From positions 6,184,610 through 6,248,609 of the forward strand of contig CM067095.1 of NCBI GenBank assembly GCA_034008185.1: DNA of 64,000 nt, written 5' to 3'. Shown here piece after piece: positions 11,311 to 22,503 of the stretch (position 1 is the stretch's first letter; each line of letters opens with the position of its first letter). Below the pieces are notes generated by a model. The model worked only from the letters and a program-made list of their open reading frames with translations. It was not told the origin of the DNA and searched no databases. The translations under genes were made by a program, and so were the position numbers. The stretch comes from Gorsachius magnificus. Its lineage: Eukaryota > Chordata > Aves > Pelecaniformes > Ardeidae.

Positions 11311-11719
11311 GCCTTCCCTCTGCCAGGAGGGGAGGGAGAGGCATGAGGGGAACACTATTGGGTGGCAAGGCAGACCCATGTTCTGGCTTTGCTATTCAGC
11401 GTGAGACCCTGCACAGCAGCAGCTCCAGTGGGTACGGTCTGGGCTCTCTACCTCCCAGCTCCCATTAGCCCATATCCCACAGGCATTCCCATCCAAATGG
11501 GTGCTCAGGAGCAGAAGTCTCCTATAACACTGGAGAAACCTCATGGGAGACTTGCCTATGGTGAAGCTCTAAAGATAGGGCAGGCTCTTCATTCTGGTTT
11601 TTTTTTCTTTTCCTTTATGATTTGATTCAGACCCTGACACCTCCAGCTGGCTACATGAAATAAAGTCAGGCTGGAAGTTCAGGGCTAGCTCTCCCTCTGG
11701 CTCAGCGATGGCGAAAGGA
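11311..11719. other. Unique non-coding DNA
   Basis: No gene, repeat or RNA is recognisable. A short T-run lies near 11599. The 87-codon frame 11362-11625 has no domain. Confidence 0.4.
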
Positions 11720-12310
11720 GCGGCGTAATTTCAGCAGTAGCTGGGTAGATGGATTGCTGTACGGCTCCATTAATAATTATTGATCGGGTGCTCTGAGACC
11801 TGTGCATAAAAAGCACGTTTTAATTACACCATTCTTCTGGGTGATGTTAGTAGGGGTGACTGAGGTACCTCCGACCCCAGTGGAGCCAGTGATAGCTGCG
11901 TGCTTTCGGAGAAGGAAGAGGTCTGTCCCGTAGGCTGCTCAGTGAACAGCTCGTCCAGAAGTTTCATTCATTTGCGGTGATTAATTCTGCCAAGAAATGA
12001 AGAGGTTTATTAAAGGCAAACAAAGCAAAAATTATTTGGGAGCTAATAAGCAGTGTGTTAGTGGTTTGCTTTCTTCTCCTGGTCATTCTTTACTTTAAGA
12101 ACCATTTTCCTAATGCTCATTAATTTCTGCATTACGTAGTCATTTACTAATACATGCTATCTATCAGTCTACTTTCCATTTGATCTATGGGTTAGGTTCA
12201 TCATAACTGATTATTCGGCTATTAATAGGTTTTTAATAAACCCTTTTTAAAGGGTTAATAAGCCTCTTCATAACATTGGCATAAGGTCTGAGTTTTATCT
12301 TTTTCCCACC
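11720..12310. promoter_or_regulatory. CNE-like block F
   Basis: This long AT-rich block is nearly free of open frames. It contains ATTAATAATTATTGATCGG near 11770, GCGGTGATTAATTCTGCC near 11976, TTACGTAGTCATTTAC near 12133 and a perfect 18-base palindrome at 12239-12256. The many TAAT cores suggest homeodomain input. It is one of the best candidates for an ancient enhancer in the window. Confidence 0.4.
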
Positions 12311-14523
12311 TTTACTTCTTGTATTTGTTCAGTAAGATTCTTACAACACCTGCGCCCCTTTCTTGTGCTTCCCAGTCTGTGTGTTTCCCTAGGATTTTTA
12401 TTGAGTCAAGCTGCTGCAATGATGTGTGGCTAAAAGAAAACCCTTACAGAGCTGGAGGTACCTGGCAAGGTATTTGAATCTTCTTAAGCAGTTAGACAAA
12501 AATTCCCAACACGTTGAATCAAAATCTTATCTGGGCATGATAAGGATCCCTTGGTCCCTGTAATATAATGTGGGTTGTTTCTTCCAGCCTCACAAATGCT
12601 TTTGTTATCTTTGCTTTGATTTTTTTTTTTTTTACTCCCCACTGTATCGCTTTGATTTTTTTTCCTCCTTCCCTTTTCTCTTTCATCATTGTTGCTTGTA
12701 AATCCTTCCCCTGGTAGAGATTAGAGTAGGAATGAGTGATAGATGCTGTCAGTAACAGGAGCTAATTTTACCCCTGATAATGGCTCTGTGGTTTATACAG
12801 ACTTCGCTCTGCTGATGCAGACCGGTACCCAGGGGCCCGTCCTGCCCGCGCGTAGCTCAGAGGTGCTCCACACCCAGCAACGGGGATTTTAGCCACTGGG
12901 GAGCATGCACTTTGTGCTGGCAAATCTTTATCCTGGGAAGAGCCTTTGTGAACGCTTCTCACCGGTGAAGAATTCCCTCCAAGCTCACAACTGGAGTGGT
13001 AGCAATTTGGGGGTTTTCCATGAAGAGTGTTTTGCCTTCTGCAGCAGTGCGTGTGTGTGGCCAGGGTGGGAGGAGTGAATGGGCTGGATTGGAATCACAT
13101 CCCGTTTCTGGTGGGAAGATTTCACTGGCACCCACGCAGTGCTGCTGCTGTCAGCCCAGCAGGGAGGACTTTTGGGTATCATGGGCACCTGCTGTGGCAA
13201 TGGCACTGAAAGGCTAATTTAGTAACACCACCAAACATTGCTCTGGGTAGTATTTTACACTGCTGTGACCTCCTTTTAGAGCTATGACCCGTACATTGCT
13301 AGCATGGTACGATGCTAGGTCTCACTTTGAGGTGCTTGGGCACTGCTGTCCCGGCTTCGCCTGCCCACCAGAGTGGTCCAATGCTCTATGGGTGAACTCC
13401 TTGCTGCTTCCTTGCGCCCATCTTACGCTACCAAAAGGGAGGGGAGTGCCAGGACGTGGATGAGATGAGATGCCGTAGCCCACGTGTAAGGAGGGACTAT
13501 AGCTCGGAAGGAAGAGGGCTGCAGTGGTCCTCAGTTTTTCTCTCGGCTATACAGTGGGAGAAGCACTGCTGGACCAGCTCACCAAACGCCCTTGACCTGC
13601 TCCTCGCTGGCCATGCCCTGCGTGGAGGATGGTGTTGAATTTGACCCTGCTCTTTCCCCGCATGGCATTGATGATCGATGGTTCATTTTTCCTGGTTTTC
13701 TCACAAGGGCCTGAGTTCTGGGAGGGGATTTGCATGGCAGATGAAAGACGGCTAAAAGAATGTTGGAAGCCTGAAGAAGTCTTGTAAGGCAGCTGTCGTA
13801 GCCAGACTCCAGAGCAGCTGGTTGTGCTCTGCTCATTTCAAATCGCAGCTGCAGTTTCCATGAGGGATATTTGCTCCTCTGGCCTGTACTGGTGAGCTTA
13901 AGTACTGTGGGTCATGTTCCAGCCCCCAACCAGTTGCAGTGATCTTGGTTAACTGCTTGTCCTTGGATAAAGATGGAGTGAAATATCCTCTGCTATTTAT
14001 TTTCTTGGTTACAGTTGTTTACTGCGTGTATTTTTTTTTTTCAGGCTGTCTTATACGGTCTTGGTGTGTGTGTGTGGAACACACGATACCCTCCCTCACC
14101 ACCTTCCCTTTATTTGGTGTGACGGTCATATCAGGCCTCTGCATTCACATTACAAAGTGCAGAAGGGAGAAACAACTATTTTAAAGCTTCTTTTTGCAGT
14201 TCACAATATGTTTTTGGGTCACCGTTAGTCCTTCTAGTACTTTATCTGCTGTCATTTGGTTCCCTTTGGCAACCGGTTTCTCTTAGTTTGTCTTCCTTAC
14301 ATATGAAATTGCCTTGAGAGAGCTTTAGTACACTGCTTGTTTCACTTCAGTTCTTATTAATATCTTTAGATGTGTGTCCCTCCCCTTTAATTCCAGCAAT
14401 AACTCAGGGAGATCCTGGAGTATAACATGATGTCTCCTATAGAGTAGGGTGCATTGCTGAGGTCCTTTCTGGTTTTGCTCCTACCTTGCTGCCTTTGCAG
14501 CTTCAAATGCTACTTTTTTGTCC
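12311..14523. other. Unique non-coding DNA
   Basis: Contents are T-runs near 12620-12633 and 14032-14041, a short GT-run near 14064, an inverted octamer ATTTGCAT at 13728-13735, and a possible MIR scrap at 13528-13560. Frames of up to 85 codons show no domain. Confidence 0.5.
13528..13560 (+). repeat. Possible MIR core scrap
   Basis: The word series TCCTCAGTTTTTCTC...TATACAGTGGGAG follows the MIR core 'CCTCAGTTTCCTC...TGTAAAATGGG' loosely. Only about 33 bases match, so this could be chance. Confidence 0.22.
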
Positions 14524-15074
14524 TGTTGAGGTTTAACCCCGGCTGGCAGCTAAGCCCCACGCAGCTGCTCGCTCACTCCCCCCACAATGGGACAGGGGAG
14601 AGAATTGGGAAAAAAAAAGTAAGACACGTGGGTTGAGATAGAGACAGTTTAATAAGAGAAAAGAATAACAATAATAATGATGATAATGGTAAGAGGATAT
14701 ATAGAACACACAAAATAAGTGATGCACAATGCAATTGCTCACCACCCACCGAATGATGCCCAGCCCGTCCTGAGCCGCAATCGCTCTCCCCCTGACCAAG
14801 TAACCCCCCAAGGAGGACGTCATATGGTCTGGAATAGCCCTTTGGTCAGTTTGGGTCAGCTGTCTCTGCTGTGCCCCCTCCCAGATTCTTGTGCCCCCTC
14901 CCAGCTTCTTGTGCCCCTGGCAGAGCTGAGAAGTCCTTGGCCAGTCTAAGCACTACCCAGCAACAACTAAACCATCTCTGTGTTATCAACATTCTTCTAG
15001 TACTAAATCCAAAACACAGCACTATACCAGCTACTAGGAAGAAAATTAACTCTGTCCCAGCTGAAACCAGGACA
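14524..15074 (-). mobile_element. Solo endogenous retrovirus LTR
   Basis: On the minus strand the element starts TGTCCTGGTTTCAGC (from 15074) and ends AAACCTCAACA (14524), giving canonical TG...CA ends over 551 bases. I recognise it as an LTR family abundant in neoavian birds, often filed under ERVL-type elements. The sense strand has a TTATTAAACTG polyadenylation-type region and an AT-rich (AAT)n-like patch (14659-14690 on plus). The flanks TGTCC (14519-14523) and TCTCC (15075-15079) could be a 5-base target duplication with one mismatch. No internal retroviral genes are present, so this is a solo LTR left by recombination between two LTRs. Confidence 0.88.
14871..14910 (-). repeat. 20-base tandem duplication in the LTR
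   Basis: Two adjacent copies (14871-14890 and 14891-14910), beginning GTGCCCCCTCCCAG, differ at one base. This looks like a local duplication in the U3 part of this LTR copy or subfamily. Confidence 0.85.
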
Positions 15075-18052
15075 TCTCCCCAGGTATGTGATATTCTCAC
15101 CTACATCAGTGCTGCCAGCTGACATCTCAGCTCCTCCTGCAGGTCGTATTTTAACACCCACAGCAGTGACTGAATGGATCCAGCAAGGCAGCTTTGCTCT
15201 GGTGCTGTCCCCTCATTGCCACTGATGAAACAGGGCCAGGGCATCCCTTTATCTTGAAGTATTTCAGGTGTAGCAAGGTTTATTCTTCATGAAACGGTTA
15301 TTAGTTAGGGAGGTGGAGGAAGGATAATTGTAAAAAGATGCAGCACAGCTGTTCCAGCCCCATTTCATTATGGGCTGGGAGCAGCTGACTTCCTCCCATT
15401 GCTGGTGATTTTCTCAATTATGGCTGGAGAGGAACAGGGGGTGGACAGAGAGTGGATGCCATCTGGGAGGCCAAATCTGCTGCTGCTTGCAGAGTCTGTG
15501 GTAAGGAGAGCTCTGGCTATGAAATAGTTCATCCCTGTTGGAAGTGTTTGGGTGCTAATTCAGTGTGGCTTTGCTGCCTTTTGACGGGGTATTGGTAAAC
15601 TGTGTAATTACAGGGTAGTTCCTCATTAATAACTACTTCAGTCATTCCTCCCTCCCACCTTTCCCACTGGTTTCTTTTACTCTGCAACTTAGAAATGATA
15701 TTACTCTAGATCATAAGTATTTATTTTGTCTAATGGAAATATATACAACGGTAGGCAAGTTAGTTACAGGACCTGAATGACTTAGTGGGTTGGTCACTGG
15801 GACAGGCATCGTTCACCCCTGGAGGGTGGAGTCAAATGAAAATCACAGCTATGTGAAAGGAGCCCGCAGGGGTCTTTCAAGCCACTGTGGTCTTATCAAT
15901 CGTCTCCTTCAGGAGTCTCCTTGCCCCTATCGAGCACCACCAAAGGCAAGTGGTTTTGTGCACTATTCAGCCTTGACTGTGGTTGCTTTGGACCCAAACT
16001 TGTATTAAGAGAAACACAATTTTTGGCCTGTTTGGCTACGCGGGCTCTTTCTTCCTGCATAAGGTTCTGTCCTTCATCTCCTTTCTTTTTTTTTTTTTTT
16101 TTCTCATTATGTCTCTTTGTATTTTCAATCGTATCTTCACACTGAGCTAAAAAGAAAATCAAGAATCTGCAAAAACATTCATCGTATCTTTTATTTTCAA
16201 AATAGCATCAGAATGCTGGCTTGTTTCAGGGCGTGTGCATCAAAAATTATGCAACCCAGAGCCGGGAAATTGAAAAATCCTGAGAACATTGGTTTGAATT
16301 TTTAACCAAATTCCTGTCAGCTGCATTTCTTCCTTTTCTGTGTTTTCCTTCTATTAATATTTTAGCAAATGAGTTTACAAGAAACAATGAATTTTAAGCA
16401 AAGCATGGAGGACTTTTCCAGAGAATAAATTTCAAGTCATACATGTGACTCTTCTCGCTGGATTCTGAGAGATGCTGCCCTTTGCAGCACAGAGATGTGA
16501 CACTGATTCTTACATCCCAAATCAACCAGAACATCCTGTATTTTGAATATGTCCAGCTTGGGAGAAGACAGGCATTTTCTTCCCTTGTTTGGCACCAGTA
16601 AAAACAAAAAACAAGTGCAGACAGAATTCATTGAGTGGTTTATGGGGAAGAGATTTTCCCCTAACTCAATTTTTATTATCAGAAAACTCTCTTAATATTC
16701 TGGCAGTTTCTGGAAGGGCTTTGTGTTTGAGGAGGGAATGGTAGCCTGTCTTTCTCAAGGAACATCTGGCCTGTATTTGTCAGTGCCTAGGTGACTTACA
16801 AAACTAAAAGCACGTTGTCTTCAGAGGTGCTCTGTACCTGCAACTCCTTCTGGAGTTGGTGCGAATCAGGCTGGTGGCACGGACTCTGCTGTCATGTTGA
16901 AGGATCTCCCTTCCTTGCTTGCTTTCTTGTCGTCTCCTGATGAGCTTGAGAGTGTGTGGTTAGATTTTTTTTTTTTCTACTTGGTTTTTATTTCCTTTCT
17001 GTAGAGGAACAGTTTGTGGCTTCTACATCCTGTCTCTTCACCACAGGTTTGTAACGGATTGGTGTGGGGAGCCAGCATCCCCAAAGGCAGGACTGAAAGA
17101 GCCCAAAGCTGCCGTGGTGGTCCTGGCACAGGGGTGTTTGGGCCATCACTCAGGCTTCCTTAATTTCCAAAGATCTCTGAAGATAATTATGTCTTCCCCT
17201 AAGGCAGGTGTGTGAAAGGATCAAGGGTACAGCTCAGAGGTGAGACTTGTTAGGGAAGAAGAGCTGCTAAAAGCCATCTTCATCAACAGGAGAGTGGAGG
17301 TCACCTGCTGGGAGGCAGGGCAGCTGGGCATCCTTCCCTGCAGCTCCGTGCCCTCTGCCTGAACTGGAGATAAAAATAAGATGCCTTTTGTAGGACCATG
17401 ACCTTCACGGGTACAAACTCACATAGACTGAGCCCCTGGGATCCAGGGTGAAAGGGTGACGAGGAGATCCAATTAAGTCCTGACACAACAGCAAGTTGGG
17501 AGCAGGCAGAGGTGGAATTTCTCAGTCCCAGTATCACAGTGCGTAGGTTCACACTGGGACTTGCAGGCCACTGGAGTTTCCTTTAGGGACCGCTCGTGCC
17601 GTGGGGCTTTGAGGTGCCTCGCCTGAGGTTGCGTGGTGGTAGACATCCACAATTCATCTGTCCCAGGGAAGAGGCTGTGGGTGAACAGTCTGAATCCTTC
17701 CCCGGAGCCCTCTGGCGGTCTCTGGGATGCAGGATGATGTTAGCTACTTAAAAACAGGCACCGCTGCTGAGGAGTGAGGGGAAAGTTGTGTGGGATGAGA
17801 CCTTTCCTCTGCTTGAGGAATGAGTTACTGTGCATCTGTGTGAAAACCAAATTGTTCGGGCTCATGTGGGTGGATTTGGGCAACCCCTGCCTCCTGTCTG
17901 CAATAACCCCAGCCTGCTCCCCGCTGAACCTGCTAGAGCCTACAGCGGCCACAGCCTAAAGGTCGCACTCAGTTTTCCCTTTAAAATTCCCCCTTTTTCA
18001 TCTTCTGCAGTAGGTCTTGGTCTGAAAGTGGCATGTTCCCTTCCTAACTGGA
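15075..18052. other. Unique non-coding DNA
   Basis: Two short stretches look CNE-like: 15280-15440 (AT-rich with a CAGCTG E-box) and 15555-15650 (GTGTAATTACAGG and CATTAATAACT words). A 17-base T-run lies at 16086-16102. A CTCF-like site is at 17706-17719. No frame has a recognisable domain, and I see no transposon before 18053. Confidence 0.5.
17706..17719 (-). promoter_or_regulatory. CTCF-like site
   Basis: The minus strand reads ACCGCCAGAGGGCT. The CCGCCAGAGGGC core fits the CTCF motif except for a G at the third core position (tolerated in many sites) and a final T. Binding is unproven. Confidence 0.3.
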
Positions 18053-18564
18053 ACAACAAGGCCAAGTGCAAGGTCATGCACCTGGGTCGGGGTAACCCCC
18101 AGTATCAATACAGGTTGGGGGAAGAAAGGATCGAGAGCAGCCCTGCCGAGAGGGACTTGGGGGTACTGGTGGATGAAAAGCTGGACATGAGCTGGCCATG
18201 GGCACTGGCAGCCCAGAAGGCCAACCGTACCCTGGGCTGCATCAGGAGAATTGTGGCCAGCAGGTCAAAGGAGGGGATTCTGCCCCTCTGCTCTGCTCTG
18301 GTGAGACCTCACCTGAAGTACTGCATCCAGCTCTGGAGCCCTCAGCACAAGAAGGACATGGAACTGTTGGAGCGGGGCCAGAGGAGGGCTACAAAAATGA
18401 TCTGAGGGCTGGAGCCCCTCTCCTATGAGGCCAGGCTGGGAGAGTTGGGGTTGTTCAGCCTGGAGAAAAGAAGGCTTCGGGGAGACCCGATTGCAGCCTT
18501 TCAGTACCTAAAGGTGGCCCATAAGAAAGATGGGGAAAATCTTTTTGCTAGGGCCAGCTGTTGA
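18053..18564 (+). pseudogene. CR1 ORF2 C-terminal remnant
   Basis: The frame reads through CR1 ORF2 tail strings such as [41 protein letters not shown] and RRATKMI. It hits TGA at 18403-18405 where family members have arginine, consistent with CGA-to-TGA decay at a CpG. The same frame continues past it ([20 protein letters not shown]) to a second TGA at 18562-18564. The catalytic reverse transcriptase and endonuclease are missing, so the remnant is non-functional. Confidence 0.87.
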
Positions 18565-18830
18565 CAGGACAAGGGGTAATAGTTTTAAACTGAAGCAGGG
18601 TAGGTTTAGACCTGGATATAAGGAAGAAATTCTTTACAATGAGAGTGGCAAAACACTGGAACAGGTTGCCCAGAGAGGTGGTGGAGGCCCCATCCCTGGA
18701 AACATTTAAGGCCAGGTTGGTCGGGGCTGTGAGGAACCTGATCTGGTTAGTGGTGTCCCTGCTCCCTGCAGGGGGGTTGGGCTGGGTGACCTCTAGGGGT
18801 CCCTTCCAACCCAAAACATTCTATGAAATG
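18053..18830 (+). mobile_element. CR1 LINE, 5'-truncated 3' end
   Basis: This covers the ORF2 end, the 3' UTR (with CAGGTTGCCCAGAGAGGTGG near 18661 and CCCTTCCAACCC near 18800) and a terminal CATTCTATGAAATG tail near 18817-18830. That is the CR1 3' signature on the plus strand. The 3' UTR differs clearly from the copies at 3865 and 62434, so it is another subfamily. It is a dead-on-arrival insertion of about 780 bases. Confidence 0.93.
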
Positions 18831-18859
18831 AGAAGCTCGCTGCTTTTCGGCCCCCCCCG

Positions 18860-19435
18860 CAAACAGAGGCAACCGGCGCTAATGCGATGCAGGTCCCATG
18901 CTGCTGTTCAACCGCCATTAGATTCAACTTGCTGGGAGCTGCGCTGCTTTGAAGGCAGCCGTTGTGCTATCCTGTCAGAAGGTAATTAAATAGACCCCAA
19001 TTCTTTTAATTACTGCTTGCTTCTCGGTACATGCTTGCATACAAGGGTGAAGTGAAGGGTATGAAAATAATAGCTGGCAGATCACAGCTGGAAATCTGCA
19101 GCACCTTGGATAAACATTGAAGCAAAGGTGCCGAGTGCAATCCGGGTGGCTCAGCTTTAGATTTACCGTGAAATCTGTCTAAAGAGATTGGGGCATGGAA
19201 TTGGAAAACACGGCAGGATCTCTTCTCCAGGGAGCGGGGTGTAACACGGGGCTGGGTGATTACGATCGGGGCATACCTAATATACAGAGTGGGTTTTATT
19301 GGCAGGAAACTTCAGGCGGAGGCGAGGTGGAATAAGCAGATTAGTGCTATGCCGCTCACTCGATGGGGGCAGCAAGTGAAGAAATGCTAAGACCTTGCAG
19401 CTTATTAGTGATACAGGTCACCGTAGCACCTCTCA
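18860..19435. promoter_or_regulatory. CNE-like block G
   Basis: This repeat-free block lies directly after the CR1. It has paired TAATTA sites at 18983-18988 and 19007-19012, TGGATAAACATTGAAGC near 19107 and GTGATTACGATCGGGG near 19257. It has no open frame above 60 codons apart from the one entering from the CR1 end. The mixture of evenly spaced TAAT, CAGCTG and GATTA words suggests a developmental enhancer. This is inference. Confidence 0.38.
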
Positions 19436-22404
19436 TCATTGGCGTGCTGGCTGGGCTCTGATGCTAAGGGGGTGGATGAGCCCCTGTCTGGGTGTTGCGG
19501 TGCTTTTCTCTGCCTGGAGATCATAGGTGGAATGAGACAGCAGTGACACCAGATCCTCCCATCTGCTGTCCTTTATGCCAAGTGATATGAGCCAATACGA
19601 GCACCTTTGATTTGCACCTGGGCAGCTGTTGCTCACATAAGGTGAAAATGTTGCTGCCTTTGAAGTTGTTGGTGGGTTTCCTCCTAAAAGTCAGGGAGAT
19701 GGGGCTTCTTTGACAGCTGGAGAAGCGTTCAAAGGTGTTGGATCATAGAGACATGAGTTGAGTTTTGTGGGCAAGGCACAAATACTCCTGAAATGTCTTG
19801 CTGAGGATGACATGGTGCATTGCTGCTTGTTCCCCCATGGTTATGCCAGGGTCTTTAGAAAATCAGCAGCTGCTGGTAACTAAATACATTTCTATTGCAG
19901 GGCTGGTGAAGATGAGGAAGGCTGACAGAGCCATAGCAAGGATTAATGTTTCAAAGATATGACCAAAAGCACCTTTGTGGGGAGGAAAGCTTGTTTGTCT
20001 GGGAGCCGCTTCTGCCTTATTGCCTTTCCCTTTATCCGTCATTCTGCTTCTAAAAGGTCCCCTAATGCCTCATGGGGTTAATAAACCAGGAGTGGAGGCA
20101 GGAGACTTCATTTTGAGTCCTGTGTGATTTATAGTCTGGGGAAGTTGCTGATTGCCAAGCATCTGGAAGGCAGCACAGCAGACGATGCCAGCAAAGGGCT
20201 GTGTGCCGCTCACCTGCTCTGCCATGCTCGGTGGCACCAGCCACAGAGGCGTCTGAAGGCACGTCTGCTGTGGTAAGAGAAGCAAATAGATAGGAAAGAT
20301 GGGAGACCTCTTTCTCCCCACTTGCCTGTTGTTTGGTATAAGGGATCAGGCCCTGATAAACCCCCCCCCAATCTGTTGCCCTCTGCAGTGAAGTGGTTTC
20401 CTCCTTTGGAAGATGAAAAAGCCTTTTTGGAGCTCTGGGACTCGTGGAGTTAAAATAGGGCAATATCTGAGAGCCAGCGGTGCCCGAAGGGGAAAGGATG
20501 GCAGTTTTAGCTCCTAAGCCTGCTGACCAGCCATGCATCCACGGCTTAGCTGGCCAAAGTTGGGGGCAGGAATCTGAGCTCAAACTCTCACCTCTGGGCT
20601 GGCACCAAAGTACCTTGGATGGGTGGTGCCAACTGGGCTACCCATGGGCAGGGCTCCTGGCATTCATGGAGCATGCTGGCAAATGCAGGGCACTCCTGCG
20701 TGGGATGTTGGTCCCCTCCCACAGGGTTTCATGGGAGATGTTTTTGTTGTCTGTGCTGCAGTTGCATTGCCTTTTCATTTATTCTTCTGGGGTTGGTGTT
20801 ACTCATGTCCTCAGAATCCACTTCCAGGCAAAGCATATGGGAGACTTTTGCAGGAAATCGTTCCATTTTTTAGCTTGTTTTTTGTTGTGTTGATTGTATT
20901 CTCTCCGGTTTTGTTTGCTTGTGGCGGCTGATATATAGTTCCTGAGCCTAAGGGGAAGATATCAAAGACAGAGTTGTCTAATTCCCGTGGGAAGTCAGCT
21001 TGATGTTATGACTTGAAATCCTGCTAATCTTAATGATCTTGCTGGGCTTAATCTGAGTTGATCAGATTAGGGCTTCTGTGGATCACTGATGCTGTGTGCG
21101 TAGCAGGCGCTGCTTTTGCAAACTACCCCTGCTTTTTGAACCTGCACCCATGCCCACGCCAGTACATGGCCCCTGAGGGGTCTGCTATCTTGATGAAGGT
21201 TTTTCCTTCTTCAGGGTGTCTTCCTGGGATCAGGGTGGAGAATTCTGGAAGCACAAAGGGTCATGAAAGCAGATCCTATTTCTCTCTCCTTTTTTTTTTT
21301 TAAGGTAAAAAACTGGAAATTACCACCATAAGTCCCATGTTTGCTTATGAATGCAGGTCATAAAATATTCCAGAGCACATCCATCTTTGCTTGGCTCTTC
21401 TGTAGTTGCATGGTGTGATGGGATAGACCGAATGTGGGGCATCAGTGATGGGTGGGAAAGGTTGGCTCAGCAGGACAGGAGTGGGGGATTCTTTCTGAAC
21501 TGAGGAATTCATTATTGGCATCCTTGGTTTTCAGTCTGAAGGAAACAGCCTGACTCATGAGATACTAACTCATGGATCAGGGGTACTAGCTAGGACCCTA
21601 GAAGTGATCCTGAGTATCTTGGTAATATTGAAAGTAGAGTGTCATGGAGACTTCCATGACATGGAAGTGGCGTGGAGACTAAAGACTGCAAATAGCTTCA
21701 GTCTGGTCTGACCCCCTCACCCTCTGCCTAATTTTTACGGGTATTATTTACCACTGCGTAATACTGCATGCTCAAGTCCTAAGCTGATTTTAAATCAAGG
21801 TAATTCCACTGCCATCTGTGGAACTACATCAATTTACACCCGCTGGTGATGCAGCCGGTGTTTATATATCTTCCTGGGTTCCTTATAAAACTGATTTTTT
21901 TTTTTTCAGAAACTGACTTGTTAGCCAAAGAAGCAGCAATGATCTTTAACAACTCTATTATGCTGATCGATATAGTGTTTTCATTGATCGGTGTCCTTAA
22001 CGTGCAGAAGGATGGCTCGGATTTTTCATTACTTCTGTGTATCCAGCCTTGCTAGCCCGGCACTTCAGTGTGTGGCAAGCACTCTTGCTCACCAAAACCT
22101 GCTGTTACACTACAGGCTGGTCTTCTGCCCATGGCAATTATAGCTTTAGAGTAGAGTTTTCCAATTGTGACTGCATTTGTGTGAGTAGCACAGAGGTAAA
22201 AGTAGCCATGGTAACTCTCTTGCTACTGCTGTCTCGAAGCAGGCAGCGATGAAGAGTGAATTAGGATGGAGAGGGAAAAGTTTGCAGTAATGTCCCCTTG
22301 CCTTACCAGTGGAACAGAAAAGTGTTTGGGATAAGTGAGGAAAATAAGAGTTGATCGTTTGGGGCTGCCATTACAGAGCTGATCAATCTTGAGTGGAAGA
22401 TTTA
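19436..22404. other. Unique non-coding DNA
   Basis: Notable inside are a run of three bicoid-class words (21025-21069), overlapping palindromes (21641-21667), and T-runs at 21291-21301 and 21896-21907. The minus-strand frame 20062-20583 (173 codons) and plus-strand frame 20480-20893 have no domain I recognise. Confidence 0.5.
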
Positions 22405-22503
22405 TCCTGTCTGGGCCTCCGTCTACCCACCAGCTAAATAAGTTTAATAATGGCTCCAGCAAGGTCCTTGTGACCGTGTGAAGTTTTTAAAGAGCTTTGA
22501 GGT
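22405..22503 (+). repeat. MIR-like SINE relic
   Basis: The segment starting TCTGGGCCTCCGTCTACCCA (22410), then TTTAATAATGGCTCC, TTGTGACCGTGTGA and TAAAGAGCTTTGAG, follows the order of the MIR core and 3' half in sense: the 'CTCAGTTTCC' region, AATAATAG, GTTGTGAGGATTAAA and TAAAGCGCTT. The order and spacing of four blocks make this the best MIR candidate in the window, though it is diverged. Confidence 0.5.

Noticed and set aside
20062..20583. 173-codon minus-strand frame
   Set aside because: No domain, no splice context, and competing open frames on both strands. It fits chance openness.
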